From Loktanella sp. (GTDB lineage: Bacteria > Pseudomonadota > Alphaproteobacteria > Rhodobacterales > Rhodobacteraceae), in NCBI GenBank assembly GCA_017390475.1, contig JAFPBO010000001.1:62001-126000 (forward strand): a stretch of 64,000 nucleotides of DNA, in the 5' to 3' direction. The notes under the pieces were generated by a model. The model saw nothing but the letters and a program-made list of their open reading frames with translations, searched no databases and was not told where the DNA came from. Below are positions 19,398 to 28,324 of this stretch, piece by piece (the first letter of the stretch is position 1; each line of letters opens with the position of its first letter). A program made the translations under genes and the position numbers.

Positions 19398-19937
19398 GTG
19401 GTTAATGTCCGGCAGATCAAATCGAACAGCGACAAGGTTCAGTTCCGCAAGCCCGAGTCCGAGGACGGGGCGGCGATCTGGGAATTGATCGCATCATGCA
19501 AGCCGCTTGATGAAAATTCGATGTATTGCAACCTGATCCAATGCGATCATTTCCGCGATACCTGCATTCTGGCAGAGATTGACGGTCAGCCTGTCGGTTG
19601 GATTTCTGGTTACGTGCTGCCGTCTGACTCGACGACTTTCTTTGTCTGGCAGGTCGCCGTATCGACAAAAGCGCGCGGCATGGGGCTGGCGAAGCGAATG
19701 CTGGAAAAACTGTTGGCGCGCGACATCTGTAATAGCGTGACGCGCATGCAGACCACGATCACGAAAGACAATGAGGCTAGCTGGGCGCTGTTCCGCAGCT
19801 TTGCCGATGCGCAAGACGCCGAACTGGACCATGAGGCCCATTTCGAGAGTGACATCCATTTCCAAGGCGAACATGCCACCGAACATATGGTGACAATCAC
19901 CTTGCCTGAAGCTGAAACATTGAACGCGGTGGCCTGA
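19398..19937 (+). CDS. ectA: L-2,4-diaminobutyrate N-acetyltransferase
   Basis: The second step of ectoine synthesis: it acetylates 2,4-diaminobutyrate. The 179-residue GNAT protein shows FRKPESEDGAAIWELI, MYCNLIQCDHF, and the acetyl-CoA loop VSTKARGMGLAKRML, with TRMQTTITKDNEASWALF. The GTG at 19398 has a TGAGG ribosome site; the frame is open to a TTG at 19374, which would add 8 residues. First gene of ectABC-ask. Confidence 0.95.
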   Translation: MVNVRQIKSNSDKVQFRKPESEDGAAIWELIASCKPLDENSMYCNLIQCDHFRDTCILAEIDGQPVGWISGYVLPSDSTTFFVWQVAVSTKARGMGLAKRMLEKLLARDICNSVTRMQTTITKDNEASWALFRSFADAQDAELDHEAHFESDIHFQGEHATEHMVTITLPEAETLNAVA

Positions 19938-19982
19938 CGGCCCGCGTCTGCTTTGGCTTTTACACTGAAAAAGGAATATACT

Positions 19983-21269
19983 ATGACAACGGACATTTCA
20001 TCCGACAAGACGATCTTTGAACGACGTGAATCGCAGGTTCGCAGCTATTGCCGGTCTTTCGATACGGTGTTTACCAAGGCGCAGGGATCGACCCTGCATG
20101 ATGAAAGTGGCGCGACCTACACTGATTTTCTGTCTGGCTGTTCATCATTGAACTACGGCCACAACGACCCCGACATGAAGGCAGCCTTGGTCGATTACAT
20201 CACTGGCGACGGCATTGCCCATGCGCTGGATATGTACACCGGACCAAAGGCGCAGTTCCTTGAAACATTCGAGCGATTGATCCTGACCCCTCGTGGCATG
20301 GACCACAAGATCATGATGACCGGTCCCACCGGCACGAATGCCGTTGAGGCGGCGATAAAACTGGCGCGCAAAGTGACGGGCCGGACCAATGTGATTTCCT
20401 TCACCAACGGGTTTCACGGCATGACCCTTGGCGCGCTGGCGCTGACTGGCAATTCTGGCAAGCGTGGTGGTGCGGGTGTGCCGCTGAACGGCGTGACCCA
20501 CTTGCCGTTTGAAGGATCGCTGGGCGATGATGTCGACACCTTGGCGTTGATCGAAACTATGCTCGACAACGGGTCCAGCGGCATTGACGCACCTGCCGCC
20601 TTTATCGTGGAACTGGTGCAGGGCGAGGGTGGTCTGAACGCTGCTTCGCGCACATGGGTCGAAGGGATCGCGCGTTTGGCCAAAAAGCATGGTGCAAAGC
20701 TGATCATCGATGACATTCAGGCCGGTGTCGGACGGGCTGGCAGTTTCTTCAGCTTTGACGATATGGATGTTGAGCCTGACATGATCACGCTGGCGAAATC
20801 CTTGTCCGGATTCGGGTTGCCCTTCGCGCTGACCCTGATCAAACCGGAACTGGATGTGTGGAAACCTGCCGAACATAACGGCACTTTCCGTGGCAACACT
20901 CATGCATTCGTCACCGCCCGCGTTGCGTTAGAAAAATTCTGGTCTGATGATGCGTTCAAGACCGACATCGCCGAAAAATCCGCCGTGCTGACAGATCGCT
21001 TGCAGCAGATCGCGGCCACTATCCCGGGCGCGCGCCTGAAAGGGCGCGGCATGATGCAGGGTGTCGATGTCGGTTCGGGCGATTTGGCCGGTGCGATCTG
21101 TGCAGAGGCGTTTCTGCGCGGGCTGGTGATCGAAACATCCGGTGCCAACGACGAAGTTGTCAAAGTGCTTGCCCCCCTGACGACGCCGATGGATCAATTC
21201 AAAGAAGGTCTCGATATTCTGACCGAGGCGGCGCAAATCTGCGTCCAAACCAAAATTGCAGCGGAGTAA
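19983..21269 (+). CDS. ectB: Diaminobutyrate-2-oxoglutarate aminotransferase
   Basis: The first ectoine step: a PLP enzyme turning aspartate semialdehyde and glutamate into 2,4-diaminobutyrate. 428 residues; N-terminus [19 protein letters not shown] is typical of EctB. PLP contacts are [11 protein letters not shown] (D243-D244) and the Schiff-base Lys K272 in [12 protein letters not shown]. Start at 19983 has AAGGAA. It lies 45 nt after ectA and 5 nt before ectC. Confidence 0.97.
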   Translation: MTTDISSDKTIFERRESQVRSYCRSFDTVFTKAQGSTLHDESGATYTDFLSGCSSLNYGHNDPDMKAALVDYITGDGIAHALDMYTGPKAQFLETFERLILTPRGMDHKIMMTGPTGTNAVEAAIKLARKVTGRTNVISFTNGFHGMTLGALALTGNSGKRGGAGVPLNGVTHLPFEGSLGDDVDTLALIETMLDNGSSGIDAPAAFIVELVQGEGGLNAASRTWVEGIARLAKKHGAKLIIDDIQAGVGRAGSFFSFDDMDVEPDMITLAKSLSGFGLPFALTLIKPELDVWKPAEHNGTFRGNTHAFVTARVALEKFWSDDAFKTDIAEKSAVLTDRLQQIAATIPGARLKGRGMMQGVDVGSGDLAGAICAEAFLRGLVIETSGANDEVVKVLAPLTTPMDQFKEGLDILTEAAQICVQTKIAAE

Positions 21270-21274
21270 TCCCC

Positions 21275-21658
21275 ATGATCGTACGTGACATCGAAGACCT
21301 GAAAAATACTGACAAAGAAGTTAGTGACGCAAAATGGACATCTGTGCGTCTGCTACTGGCGAAGGATGGTATGGGCTTTTCTTTCCACATCACCACGCTT
21401 GAGGCGGGGTCTGAACATACGTTCCATTACAAAAACCACTTTGAAAGCGTCTATTGTATGGCTGGCAAGGGCTCGATCACCGATCTGGCTACTGGCGAGA
21501 CGCATGCGATCCGACCCGGCGTGATGTATGCGCTGGACCAGCATGATCACCACACCCTGCGCGCGGAAGAAGAGCTGGTCATGGCCTGCTGTTTCAACCC
21601 GCCCGTTACCGGGAATGAGGTGCATCAGGCGGACGGCTCTTACGCCGCTGCGGATTGA
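21275..21658 (+). CDS. ectC: L-ectoine synthase
   Basis: The ring-closing enzyme of ectoine synthesis, an iron-dependent cupin of 127 residues. Residues matching the known iron ligands are present: E57 in [14 protein letters not shown]85 in [13 protein letters not shown], and H93. Also has the family opening [16 protein letters not shown]. No ectoine hydroxylase (ectD) is found in the window, so this locus makes ectoine only. Confidence 0.97.
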   Translation: MIVRDIEDLKNTDKEVSDAKWTSVRLLLAKDGMGFSFHITTLEAGSEHTFHYKNHFESVYCMAGKGSITDLATGETHAIRPGVMYALDQHDHHTLRAEEELVMACCFNPPVTGNEVHQADGSYAAAD

Positions 21659-21761
21659 TGGCACATGATATCGCTTGGTCAGGGTCCACATTACCTGCGG
21701 GCCTTGGGCGAGCGTTCACGCAGTTGACAGAAGGCGTCCCTGACCGAAAGGGGCGAATGAA

Positions 21762-23234
21762 ATGAACAAAAAAGCACATACCGTTGAAAAAATCGGCGGC
21801 ACTTCGATGAGCCGCTCGGCCGAATTGCTGGATTCTTTGTTCCTGCGGGACGGGGCTGATCCATATAACCGGATTTTTGTGGTCTCGGCCTATGCTGGCA
21901 TCACCAATATGCTGCTCGAACATAAAAAGACCCGCGAATCCGGGGTCTATGCCCGCTTTGCCAATGCAAGCCACGACCGTGGCTGGTCGGATGCGCTGGA
22001 CGATGTGATGGCCGCGATGAACGAGGCGCATGGCAAAGTGCTGGACGCCCCCGGAGATATCCGTGATGCCGATCATTTTGTGCGAGAACGGGTCGAAGGT
22101 GCGCGGTCCTGCCTGATCGACCTGCAGCGCCTGTGTTCCTACGGGCATTTCCGGCTGAACCAGCATCTGGATATCATCCGTGAACTGCTGTCAGGTTTGG
22201 GGGAAAGTCATTCAGCCTATGTCACTGCCCTGATGTTGCGTCGTGCCGGTTTGCACGCACGTTTCGTCGATCTGGGCGGCTGGCGCGACGAGCGTGAGAT
22301 GACCCTTGAACAGCGGATCGAAGAGGGGATGCGCGATCTCGACCTCAGCAGTGAAATGCCGATTGTCACAGGCTATGCGCAATGTTCCGAAGGCCTGATG
22401 TCGCTTTATGATCGTGGCTATTCCGAGGTCACGTTCAGCCGCATCGCTGCCCAGACCGGCGCATCAGAGGCGATCATTCACAAGGAATTCCACCTGTCAT
22501 CGGCTGATCCGAAACTTGTCGGTGCAGAGAATGTACGCAAGCTTGGCTACACCAACTACGACGTGGCGGACCAGCTATCCAACATGGGGATGGAGGCGAT
22601 CCATCCTTCTGCGGCCAAGACTTTGCGGCAGGCCGATATCCCGCTGCGCGTCACCAACGCGTTTGAACCAGCGGACCCCGGCACGTTGATCGACGATTCC
22701 GCGGCGACCGCGCCGCAGGTTGAGATCGTGACTGCTCTTGATGTGTTCGCACTGGAAGTGTTCGCGCATGAAATGGTGGGCGTCAAAGGCTATGATGCCA
22801 CAATTCTGCAGTCACTGACCCAGCATAAGGTCAGCATTGTCGCAAAATCCTCGAACGCCAATACCATCACCCATTATGTCGATGCTTCGCTGAAGCGGGT
22901 CAAACGGGTGGAACGCGATCTGGCAGAGGCTTATCCGACGGCGTCGGTCACCACACGCGGCTTGGCCGTCGTTGCCGCGATTGGCCGTGACCTGAAAGGG
23001 CTGAACGCGCTGGGCCGTGGTCTGACCGCGCTGAAAGAGGCTGGGATATCACCGGTCGCGGTACAGCAGGGGCCGCGCAATGTGGATATTCAATTCGTGC
23101 TGACGCGCGAGGATGCAGATAATGCGGTCAAGCTTTTGCATGAGGCGCTGATCGGACAGGACATTGCTGCCGCAAGCACTGGACGCACCAAATCCGCCAA
23201 GGTGGAAAAGACCGAGCCACGGCTGGTGGCCTGA
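21762..23234 (+). CDS. ask: Aspartate kinase, ectoine-operon type
   Basis: It phosphorylates aspartate, feeding precursor into ectoine synthesis. 490 residues with KIGGTSM at the N-terminus, FVVSAYAGITNMLLEHK and a C-terminal pair of ACT domains (KVSIVAKSSNANTITHYV; TTRGLAVVAAIGRDL). Ectoine-linked Ask enzymes are usually less sensitive to feedback by lysine and threonine. It follows ectC after 103 bases that contain an inverted repeat (GGTCAGGG 21677-21684 with CCCTGACC 21738-21745). Confidence 0.94.
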   Translation: MNKKAHTVEKIGGTSMSRSAELLDSLFLRDGADPYNRIFVVSAYAGITNMLLEHKKTRESGVYARFANASHDRGWSDALDDVMAAMNEAHGKVLDAPGDIRDADHFVRERVEGARSCLIDLQRLCSYGHFRLNQHLDIIRELLSGLGESHSAYVTALMLRRAGLHARFVDLGGWRDEREMTLEQRIEEGMRDLDLSSEMPIVTGYAQCSEGLMSLYDRGYSEVTFSRIAAQTGASEAIIHKEFHLSSADPKLVGAENVRKLGYTNYDVADQLSNMGMEAIHPSAAKTLRQADIPLRVTNAFEPADPGTLIDDSAATAPQVEIVTALDVFALEVFAHEMVGVKGYDATILQSLTQHKVSIVAKSSNANTITHYVDASLKRVKRVERDLAEAYPTASVTTRGLAVVAAIGRDLKGLNALGRGLTALKEAGISPVAVQQGPRNVDIQFVLTREDADNAVKLLHEALIGQDIAAASTGRTKSAKVEKTEPRLVA

Positions 23235-23246
23235 AACTGGCTGCGC

Positions 23247-23269
23247 GGGGGCGACAGATTGTCGGCCCC
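23247..23269. terminator. Hairpin between convergent ask and LuxR-type regulator
   Basis: GGGGGCGACA (23247-23256) pairs with TGTCGGCCCC (23260-23269) across a GAT loop with one mismatch. It sits in the 45-base gap between convergent genes and could stop transcription from both sides, although no clear T-run follows. Confidence 0.55.
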
Positions 23270-23279
23270 GTAGCCCGCT

Positions 23280-23807
23280 TCAAACGCTGCGCTGCTCTGC
23301 CTCTGGGATTGCAGTGACCACATCTTCGATCACGCAAACGACCAGTTGCAACCGACTGGTCAGCTTTGCCTTGCGGAAAATCGACGTCACCTGTGATTTG
23401 ATGGTGGATTCCGTCGTGCCGCGCAGCCTTGCGATTTCTGCATTGCTGAACCCTTTGATGACCAGCAAGGCGACCACACGTTCGCTCGGGGTCAGGCGCC
23501 AGTCATCAAATTGTTTTTCAACATGAGCCTGAAAATCGCCCGCGGCTGCATCCAACTGCATATTGATCCGCAGCATGCGTCTTGATGCTACCCACAGCAA
23601 AACAACGCTGCTGATCAATCCGAACAGCAGGCCGACACTGGACAGAATTTCGAGGATTTCCTGCACCTCCCAGGGAATCACGGTAATCTGCCAAAGGAAA
23701 AATTCGGACATGATCTTGAGAATGAAAAAACCTGCGCTCAGGATCTGCACGGCGAGTACAAAAATGATTAAAACAACAAATGGCCAGCGCAACCCCTGAA
23801 TTGACAC
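23280..23807 (-). CDS. Membrane-anchored LuxR-type helix-turn-helix regulator
   Basis: A 175-residue protein with two N-terminal membrane spans (about residues 9-31 and 52-75) and a C-terminal LuxR/GerE DNA-binding domain (about 104-165) reading LTPSERVVALLVIKGFSNAEIARLRG then STIKSQVTSIFRKAKL. There is no receiver or autoinducer domain. GTG start with GGAGA 8 nt upstream. It lies downstream of the PepSY-like and receiver-like genes on the same strand. I infer that it responds to an envelope or periplasmic signal; target genes are unknown. Confidence 0.82.
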   Translation of the reverse strand: MSIQGLRWPFVVLIIFVLAVQILSAGFFILKIMSEFFLWQITVIPWEVQEILEILSSVGLLFGLISSVVLLWVASRRMLRINMQLDAAAGDFQAHVEKQFDDWRLTPSERVVALLVIKGFSNAEIARLRGTTESTIKSQVTSIFRKAKLTSRLQLVVCVIEDVVTAIPEAEQRSV

Positions 23808-23868
23808 AATTATAGTCTCCGGTCTTGTCTGGTCAGAAAACGTTTTCTTGAAAGTAAATCCGTCAGCG

Positions 23869-24276
23869 TCACGGGTTCAGAATCCGTATCTGACCATCGT
23901 TATTTTCCAGTATCATCTCCAGCGGAATTGCCGGGGACGGCTCGTCTGATGGTGGCGCAGTGAATTCTTCAATAACCACATCACGCAGCACTTGGCCAGA
24001 TGCACGACTGACAACGATTTCACGTAAATGTCTTTGATTGCGCGCCCTGATCAATGCGCGGTTCAGTAAGGTATTGCGCAGATCGACGATCTCATAGCCG
24101 TTCTGATCAAGCGTCTGAATAACCCGGACATAGCGTGCCTGTGGGTCCTGATCCAGAACCAGGGCATCTAACTGCGACAGCGGTATTGTATTCTGATCCT
24201 GCGCCGCCAGGTTCTGGCTGCTCAGCGTCAGCGCAACGAATGCAATCAAGCAAGTACCAGGGCCGGATCTTTTCAA
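23869..24276 (-). CDS. Exported PepSY-like small protein
   Basis: A 135-residue protein with a signal peptide (about 1-25, ending NLAAQDQ). The mature part resembles a PepSY-type domain: QARYVRVIQTLDQNGYEIV, then a strand ending RHLREIVVSRASGQVLRDVVIEEF. The start is TTG, 7 nt after the stop of the receiver-like gene, so the two are likely co-transcribed. PepSY proteins often inhibit or sense in the periplasm. Function here is unknown; I suggest a sensor partner for the membrane LuxR regulator. Confidence 0.65.
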   Translation of the reverse strand: MKRSGPGTCLIAFVALTLSSQNLAAQDQNTIPLSQLDALVLDQDPQARYVRVIQTLDQNGYEIVDLRNTLLNRALIRARNQRHLREIVVSRASGQVLRDVVIEEFTAPPSDEPSPAIPLEMILENNDGQIRILNP

Positions 24277-24283
24277 AATATCT

Positions 24284-24904
24284 TCATTCCAATAGCTGGC
24301 AGCTCAAACCCTGCCTGTCGCGGGATGATTGCGCGGTTTGTGTGCCGCGCGAGGTGGTCAGAGTGTTACCGATTGCCTGTGAGACCGCCAGCATTATTGT
24401 CGTCTCTGACGCTGGCAGCCTGACAGAGACATCAGCAATCGCTTTGCGTTCAGATGAAAAATCGCTTTTTTGAAATGCGGCGGAACCTATAATCACTGCC
24501 GCCGAAGGATGATCGGAGCGGAGCACAAGCAAGGCGCAGACGATGTCGTCGAGGCAAGGAAATTCGTCCAGATTGACGATGACGAGAGCCGGTCCATCGC
24601 CATGTTCTGACAGGATATCGCTGACCGGTGACAGGCTGTTCACATTGATCACATCCCGCGACTTTAGGGAGATGTTTTGCAGGCCCGGTAACCACATTTG
24701 GCGCTGCGGATCGACTGTAATAACCAGTTGCGACATCGCTGCTGCGTGATCGGTTTCGGCTTTTGCCAGACCAAATCGCCCAAACAACAGATCAGCAATC
24801 GATGATACACGCGGCCAGGACCGATGCCGCGCAGTTGTACGGGCGGATCCGGTGCAGACGCCTCCTGTCGCAGCCGGTTCAACGATCAATTCTGAATGTT
24901 TCAT
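24284..24904 (-). CDS. Receiver-like protein of unknown function
   Basis: A 206-residue protein. After a disordered, basic N-terminus (about 1-55) comes an alpha/beta segment resembling a response-regulator receiver: QLVITVDPQ, then PALVIVNLDEF (the Asp could match the phosphorylation site), VCALLVLRSDHPSAAVIIGS, and a helical end. The acidic cluster at the first strand is not convincing, so it may be a pseudo-receiver. The ATG at 24904 is chosen over a TTG at 24913. First gene of a three-gene unit with the PepSY-like and LuxR-type genes. Confidence 0.55.
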   Translation of the reverse strand: MKHSELIVEPAATGGVCTGSARTTARHRSWPRVSSIADLLFGRFGLAKAETDHAAAMSQLVITVDPQRQMWLPGLQNISLKSRDVINVNSLSPVSDILSEHGDGPALVIVNLDEFPCLDDIVCALLVLRSDHPSAAVIIGSAAFQKSDFSSERKAIADVSVRLPASETTIMLAVSQAIGNTLTTSRGTQTAQSSRDRQGLSCQLLE

Positions 24905-25671
24905 GCCGACCAACTCAAATGACTATACCGAACGCCAGAACAGGTATGCTTGCAAAACGCGCCCGCCCCCTACGGAGTATGTGCTCCCAGCATTTGTACT
25001 GCGTGACTATCAGCGGAAAGGCCGTATATCGGTACATCAGACTGAAGTGCGAACCGCAGGAATGCCGATGACGGCCAAGGGCAGGGTGATCGGGATACCC
25101 CGCGACTGCGGCGACAAGCGCCATGGTTACCTGTTGATGCCAAACTGCGGCATTACCTCGCAGGGCATAATTTCCAGTTGCGCTTGACCAATGGTGCCCA
25201 ACACGACTGATTCGGGAAACGGCACTGTGGCATCATCCGACGAAAGAGCGAATCCACCGAGAGAACGGTGGATTAACTGCGTAAAGTGCGATTGCCTGTC
25301 CGAAAGTAGCAGCAGACAGATCTGTAAGTGCCTTGGAGGAGAAGTTTCCGCCGGCAAAATGCCTGTTAATTGCTCATGAGACGTGCTGGGAAATCATTCT
25401 GGCCGAATTACAGCATGCGACTTTGGTACGAGATACATGCCCTAATGGTCTTATAACGCTTTCCAGGCGAACGCTGAGGCAGAGAGAAGTCTACTCGTAA
25501 TAGGCGATAGGTGCTAAAACGCAGCTACTGGTTGCCGCAGTTTTTTCCCATCCAAACAAGCAGTCAGCGATAATGGTTGGTCGCCCTGTCAGGGTCGTTT
25601 CGCAGAATGTGCTTTTAACGATATGTCGGTCCTTTTGGCAACCACCGTACACAACAGAAGGTATTTACAAA
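24905..25671. other. 767-base stretch without a convincing gene
   Basis: Between the receiver-like gene and the glycine-rich protein gene, which diverge. Open frames are short. One on the minus strand at 25127-25357 (76 codons) has mixed codon use, no good ribosome site and no family I recognise. The right-hand part (25380-25671) is likely promoter and leader for the glycine-rich gene. I see no RNA gene or repeat. Confidence 0.4.
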
Positions 25672-26583
25672 ATGGTATCCAACAGAAAAGTGAATAGCCG
25701 TCGCCTGCAGAATTCCGCAGCGCTGGCATTGGTTATGGCTCTCGGTATGACAGCGGGCGCAGTGCAGGCCCAGGGACTGGATCTTGGTGTGGTCAAGGTT
25801 GACCTGGGGTCCCGCGACGGCGGGCTGAGCGCTGGAGTCAGCGTCGGCAACAGCGTCAGCGTCGGTGCGACGGTGGGTGGAGGATCAGTTGCCTCGGTAG
25901 ACGCTAACGTCACTGACAGTGTGACAGCAAACGCGACGGTTGGTGGAGGATCACTGGCGACAGTCGATGCGAATGTCCGTGATACGGTCTCCACTAGCAC
26001 GACTGTGGGTGGCGGCGGATCGTTGGTTGATACGTCTGTCTCGCTTGGGTCAAGTGGTGGCGACGGCGGCGGCGGGAACAATGGCGGCGGCGGTAATAAC
26101 GGTGGCGGCGGTAACAATGGCGGCGGTGGCAACAACGGCGGCGGTGGCAACAACGGCGGCGGCGGTAACAACGGTGGCGGTGGCAACAATGGTGGCGGCA
26201 CACCTGGTAACGGGGGCGAGATGCCGGGTAACGGGAGCGGCAGCGGTGGCGGCAGTGGATCGTCTGGTGGCGGTTTGTCGCTTGCAAGCCTCAATACGAT
26301 GGGTATGGCGCGTAGTTCCTTGCCCTCGATCTGTGGGGCGGCTGGCAACTTTAACGCGATCAACGGCGTATCGGTCTTTGCGCAGGACCGGACCCGGCTT
26401 GGTACCGTGGTCGGAGCCTATACCGAAAATGACAACCTGGTGCGCGTTCGCGTGATGGTGGATCCAAACCTTGTCGCCAACAGCGGCTGCGTCGAGTATT
26501 CGACACAGAACGGTCAGGTCATGCCCGATGGCATCATGCTGATGACGACAACCGCGCTGCTGCTGTCCAGCCTGGGAATGTAA
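25672..26583 (+). CDS. Exported glycine-rich repeat protein
   Basis: A 303-residue secreted protein. A long signal peptide ends near GAVQAQG. Next are two 22-residue repeats (TVGGGS-AxVDANV-D-V) and a shorter third copy, then seven GGGGNN hexapeptides, then a GN/GS-rich linker. The last 90 residues look like a small folded domain with two Cys (SICGAAGN, NSGCVEY) and a PRC-barrel-like piece (VFAQDRTRLGTVVGAYTE). An AGAAGG site precedes the ATG at 25672. No function is assignable; an envelope or surface role is likely. Confidence 0.75.
   Translation: MVSNRKVNSRRLQNSAALALVMALGMTAGAVQAQGLDLGVVKVDLGSRDGGLSAGVSVGNSVSVGATVGGGSVASVDANVTDSVTANATVGGGSLATVDANVRDTVSTSTTVGGGGSLVDTSVSLGSSGGDGGGGNNGGGGNNGGGGNNGGGGNNGGGGNNGGGGNNGGGGNNGGGTPGNGGEMPGNGSGSGGGSGSSGGGLSLASLNTMGMARSSLPSICGAAGNFNAINGVSVFAQDRTRLGTVVGAYTENDNLVRVRVMVDPNLVANSGCVEYSTQNGQVMPDGIMLMTTTALLLSSLGM
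26065..26190 (+). repeat. Seven tandem 18-bp units coding GGGGNN
   Basis: Seven in-frame units of 18 bp, each GGN GGN GGN GGN AAY AAY, within the glycine-rich protein gene. Third-position changes between units show that selection or drift has worked at codon level. Such arrays can change copy number between strains. Confidence 0.9.
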
Positions 26584-26589
26584 GAACCT

Positions 26590-26630
26590 GACCGGAGCAG
26601 CGCGCGTTGCGTTGGCGTGCTGCTCCGGTC
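26590..26630. terminator. Strong hairpin between convergent glycine-rich and tonB genes
   Basis: A 16-base stem: 26590-26605 (starting GACCGGAGCAGC) pairs with 26615-26630 (ending GCTGCTCCGGTC), with one G-U-type position and a 9-base loop. Starts 7 bases after the stop codon of the glycine-rich gene. Likely terminator for that gene and perhaps for the tonB operon from the other side. No long T-run follows. Confidence 0.75.
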
Positions 26631-26695
26631 AAGAATGGCAACCTGGCCGCAATACGGCACCGAGCTGCCGATTTGGGCACGTGCCGGGGCGGTCC

Positions 26696-27559
26696 TCAGG
26701 GCCGACCGACAAATTCAAAGCTGAAAGCGGTTTGCGCACCTGCGGGCGGTGGCGGGAAAGGCGCGGCGCGGCGGATATGGTCCATCGCCATCTGATCCAG
26801 CTGACCCGACCCGGATGACCGCGCGACAGCGACATCCGCCAGCGCGCCTGATCCCGAAATCGCAAAATTTACTAGAACCGATCCCCGCGCCGGGGCGTTT
26901 TGCCGTCGCAACCGTGTGATCTGACGCAGAACCTGCCCGGGATAATTCGCCACTGCTTCCCGTCCACCTGCGGTATCCTGTGCGGGTGCTGCCGTCCCAG
27001 AAGCTGCCGCCTGTCCGCCGTCCTGGCCCTGCGCGCTGCCCCGGTTCGCATCGGTTTCGGCATTGCCCGCCGGGCGGGGCGGTGCTGCCTGCGCAGTGCG
27101 CTGTGGTGGTGCGGCAGGGCGCGCCACCGGCCGGATCGAGCTGGTGGGCGCGCTTTCGGTGTCGGTGACATCGCTGGCAGTGGCTGTTGTTGCGTCCGGC
27201 GTCACGGCGGTAACTGCCGCGCTGGCTGCTGTCACTGTGGTGACGGCAGGGGGGCTGGTTTCGGCTTCACGCGCGGGGACTGGCGCCGCCAGATCGGCAA
27301 CGGCAGAGGTCGGCAGGGTCAGGCCAGGCTGGATGGCGGGCATTTGCACAGCGGGTTGCGCAACCTGCGTGACGGGGGTTGACCCGGCGACGAAATCCTC
27401 AAACGCGGCACCAAGGGCTGCGATCTCGGCAACGCCAGCGCCGGAAACCTGAACCGTCTCATCCTCCGGCGGCACCGCGATCAGCAAGACGGCGGCATGC
27501 AGGCCCCCCGATAACGCCAAAGCAATTGTCGCGCCGCCGATGATACGTGGCCGGGTCAT
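26696..27559 (-). CDS. tonB: TonB-family energy transducer for haem uptake
   Basis: A 287-residue TonB protein. A single N-terminal membrane anchor (GGATIALALSGGLHAAVLLIAV) is followed by an Ala/Pro/Thr-rich periplasmic spacer (about 100-190). The C-terminal TonB domain (about 205-287) reads YPGQVLRQITRLRRQN, GSVLVNFAISGSGALADV and AFSFEFVG. It carries energy from ExbB/ExbD to the outer-membrane receptor. Last gene of the receptor-exb-tonB operon; its ATG overlaps the ExbD stop by 4 nt. Confidence 0.9.
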   Translation of the reverse strand: MTRPRIIGGATIALALSGGLHAAVLLIAVPPEDETVQVSGAGVAEIAALGAAFEDFVAGSTPVTQVAQPAVQMPAIQPGLTLPTSAVADLAAPVPAREAETSPPAVTTVTAASAAVTAVTPDATTATASDVTDTESAPTSSIRPVARPAAPPQRTAQAAPPRPAGNAETDANRGSAQGQDGGQAAASGTAAPAQDTAGGREAVANYPGQVLRQITRLRRQNAPARGSVLVNFAISGSGALADVAVARSSGSGQLDQMAMDHIRRAAPFPPPPAGAQTAFSFEFVGRP

Positions 27560-27948
27560 GGGGTCAGCCCTTGCTGTGTGACCAGCCGGACATCTCGCCC
27601 GGTAATTGCGCGCAGATCTACGGCAACCGCGATCAGATCGCGGGCGGCCAGGTTGCGGTCCGGCAGGATGCGCAGCGCGGGTCCGTCGGCTGCGGTGACC
27701 TGAGCCACGGCAAAATCAAGTATTGTGGTCGGTTCGCCGCGCCATTGCAGGGTGCCGTCAGCGCGCAGGACCAGCGCATCATCGGGAACATTCGCACTGG
27801 GCAGATCGGCATCGATCAGCGTGACCTCGCGGTCGGTCGGGCGCGCTATCTGGCCTGCGACCAGAAAGAAAACCAGCATCAGAAAAACGACATTGATCAG
27901 GGCAATCGTCGGTTCCGGTTTGTTGCGGGGCGGTGTGGCAAGACGCAT
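27556..27948 (-). CDS. ExbD-family protein, second copy, lacking the membrane Asp
   Basis: A 130-residue ExbD/TolR protein with one membrane span. In the family, an Asp in the span (LIDV) carries protons. Here the matching residue is N19 in IALINVVFLMLVFF (codon AAT on the coding strand). The periplasmic domain has ADLPSANVPDDALVLRADG, as in ExbD. A GGAGGATAG ribosome site precedes the start. It sits between the normal ExbD and TonB, so it may form a mixed ExbD pair. Confidence 0.88.
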   Translation of the reverse strand: MRLATPPRNKPEPTIALINVVFLMLVFFLVAGQIARPTDREVTLIDADLPSANVPDDALVLRADGTLQWRGEPTTILDFAVAQVTAADGPALRILPDRNLAARDLIAVAVDLRAITGRDVRLVTQQGLTP

Positions 27949-27952
27949 CGGT

Positions 27953-28324
27953 CTATCCTCCGATCAGGCGCAGGCTGACGCCTGGTACAGTTTGGGCGAT
28001 GACCAGCACATCAACCAGCCGCTGGGCCGATACGCCGTCAGACGGGGCAATCAGTACCAGTGCCGCATCCTGTGCGGTCAGGGCAGCGGGCAGGTCGGCC
28101 AGCGTCACTTCGGCCACGTTCAACAGGATACTGTCGGGCTGGACCCGCAGAAAGACGGGGGTGGCGGTTTCTGCCGCACCCGCGCCGCCGGTCGCCGCCA
28201 AAAACGGCAGATCGCCATAGCGGGTAAAGGTCGAGGACAGCATGAAAAACAACAGCAGCAGAAAGATGACATCGATCAGCGATGTCAGCGACAGCCGCCG
28301 CCTGCGCAACCCGGATCTAGGCAT
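27953..28324 (-). CDS. exbD: ExbD-family protein, first copy
   Basis: A 123-residue ExbD/TolR protein. After a short basic N-terminus comes the span SLIDVIFLLLLFFM with the proton-carrying Asp (D18). The periplasmic domain ends VIAQTVPGVSLRLIGG. The ATG at 28324 overlaps the end of exbB by 8 nt; an upstream ATG at 28345 is less likely. Works with ExbB to energise TonB. Confidence 0.9.
   Translation of the reverse strand: MPRSGLRRRRLSLTSLIDVIFLLLLFFMLSSTFTRYGDLPFLAATGGAGAAETATPVFLRVQPDSILLNVAEVTLADLPAALTAQDAALVLIAPSDGVSAQRLVDVLVIAQTVPGVSLRLIGG

Noticed and set aside
23280-23807. Quorum-sensing LuxR receptor
   Set aside because: Only the DNA-binding end is LuxR-like; there is no autoinducer-binding domain and no luxI gene in the window.
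25127-25357. 76-codon minus-strand frame as a small gene
   Set aside because: No good ribosome site, no domain, and it lies in a region with no sign of selection on a reading frame; kept only as a remark.
26065-26190. Possible CRISPR-like or regulatory repeat array
   Set aside because: The 18-bp units are contiguous, in frame and code GGGGNN; there are no spacers.
25665-26363. Proline-rich minus-strand frame opposite the glycine-rich gene
   Set aside because: PPPPLL repeats are the reverse reading of GGN/AAY codons; no ribosome site or signal peptide supports it.
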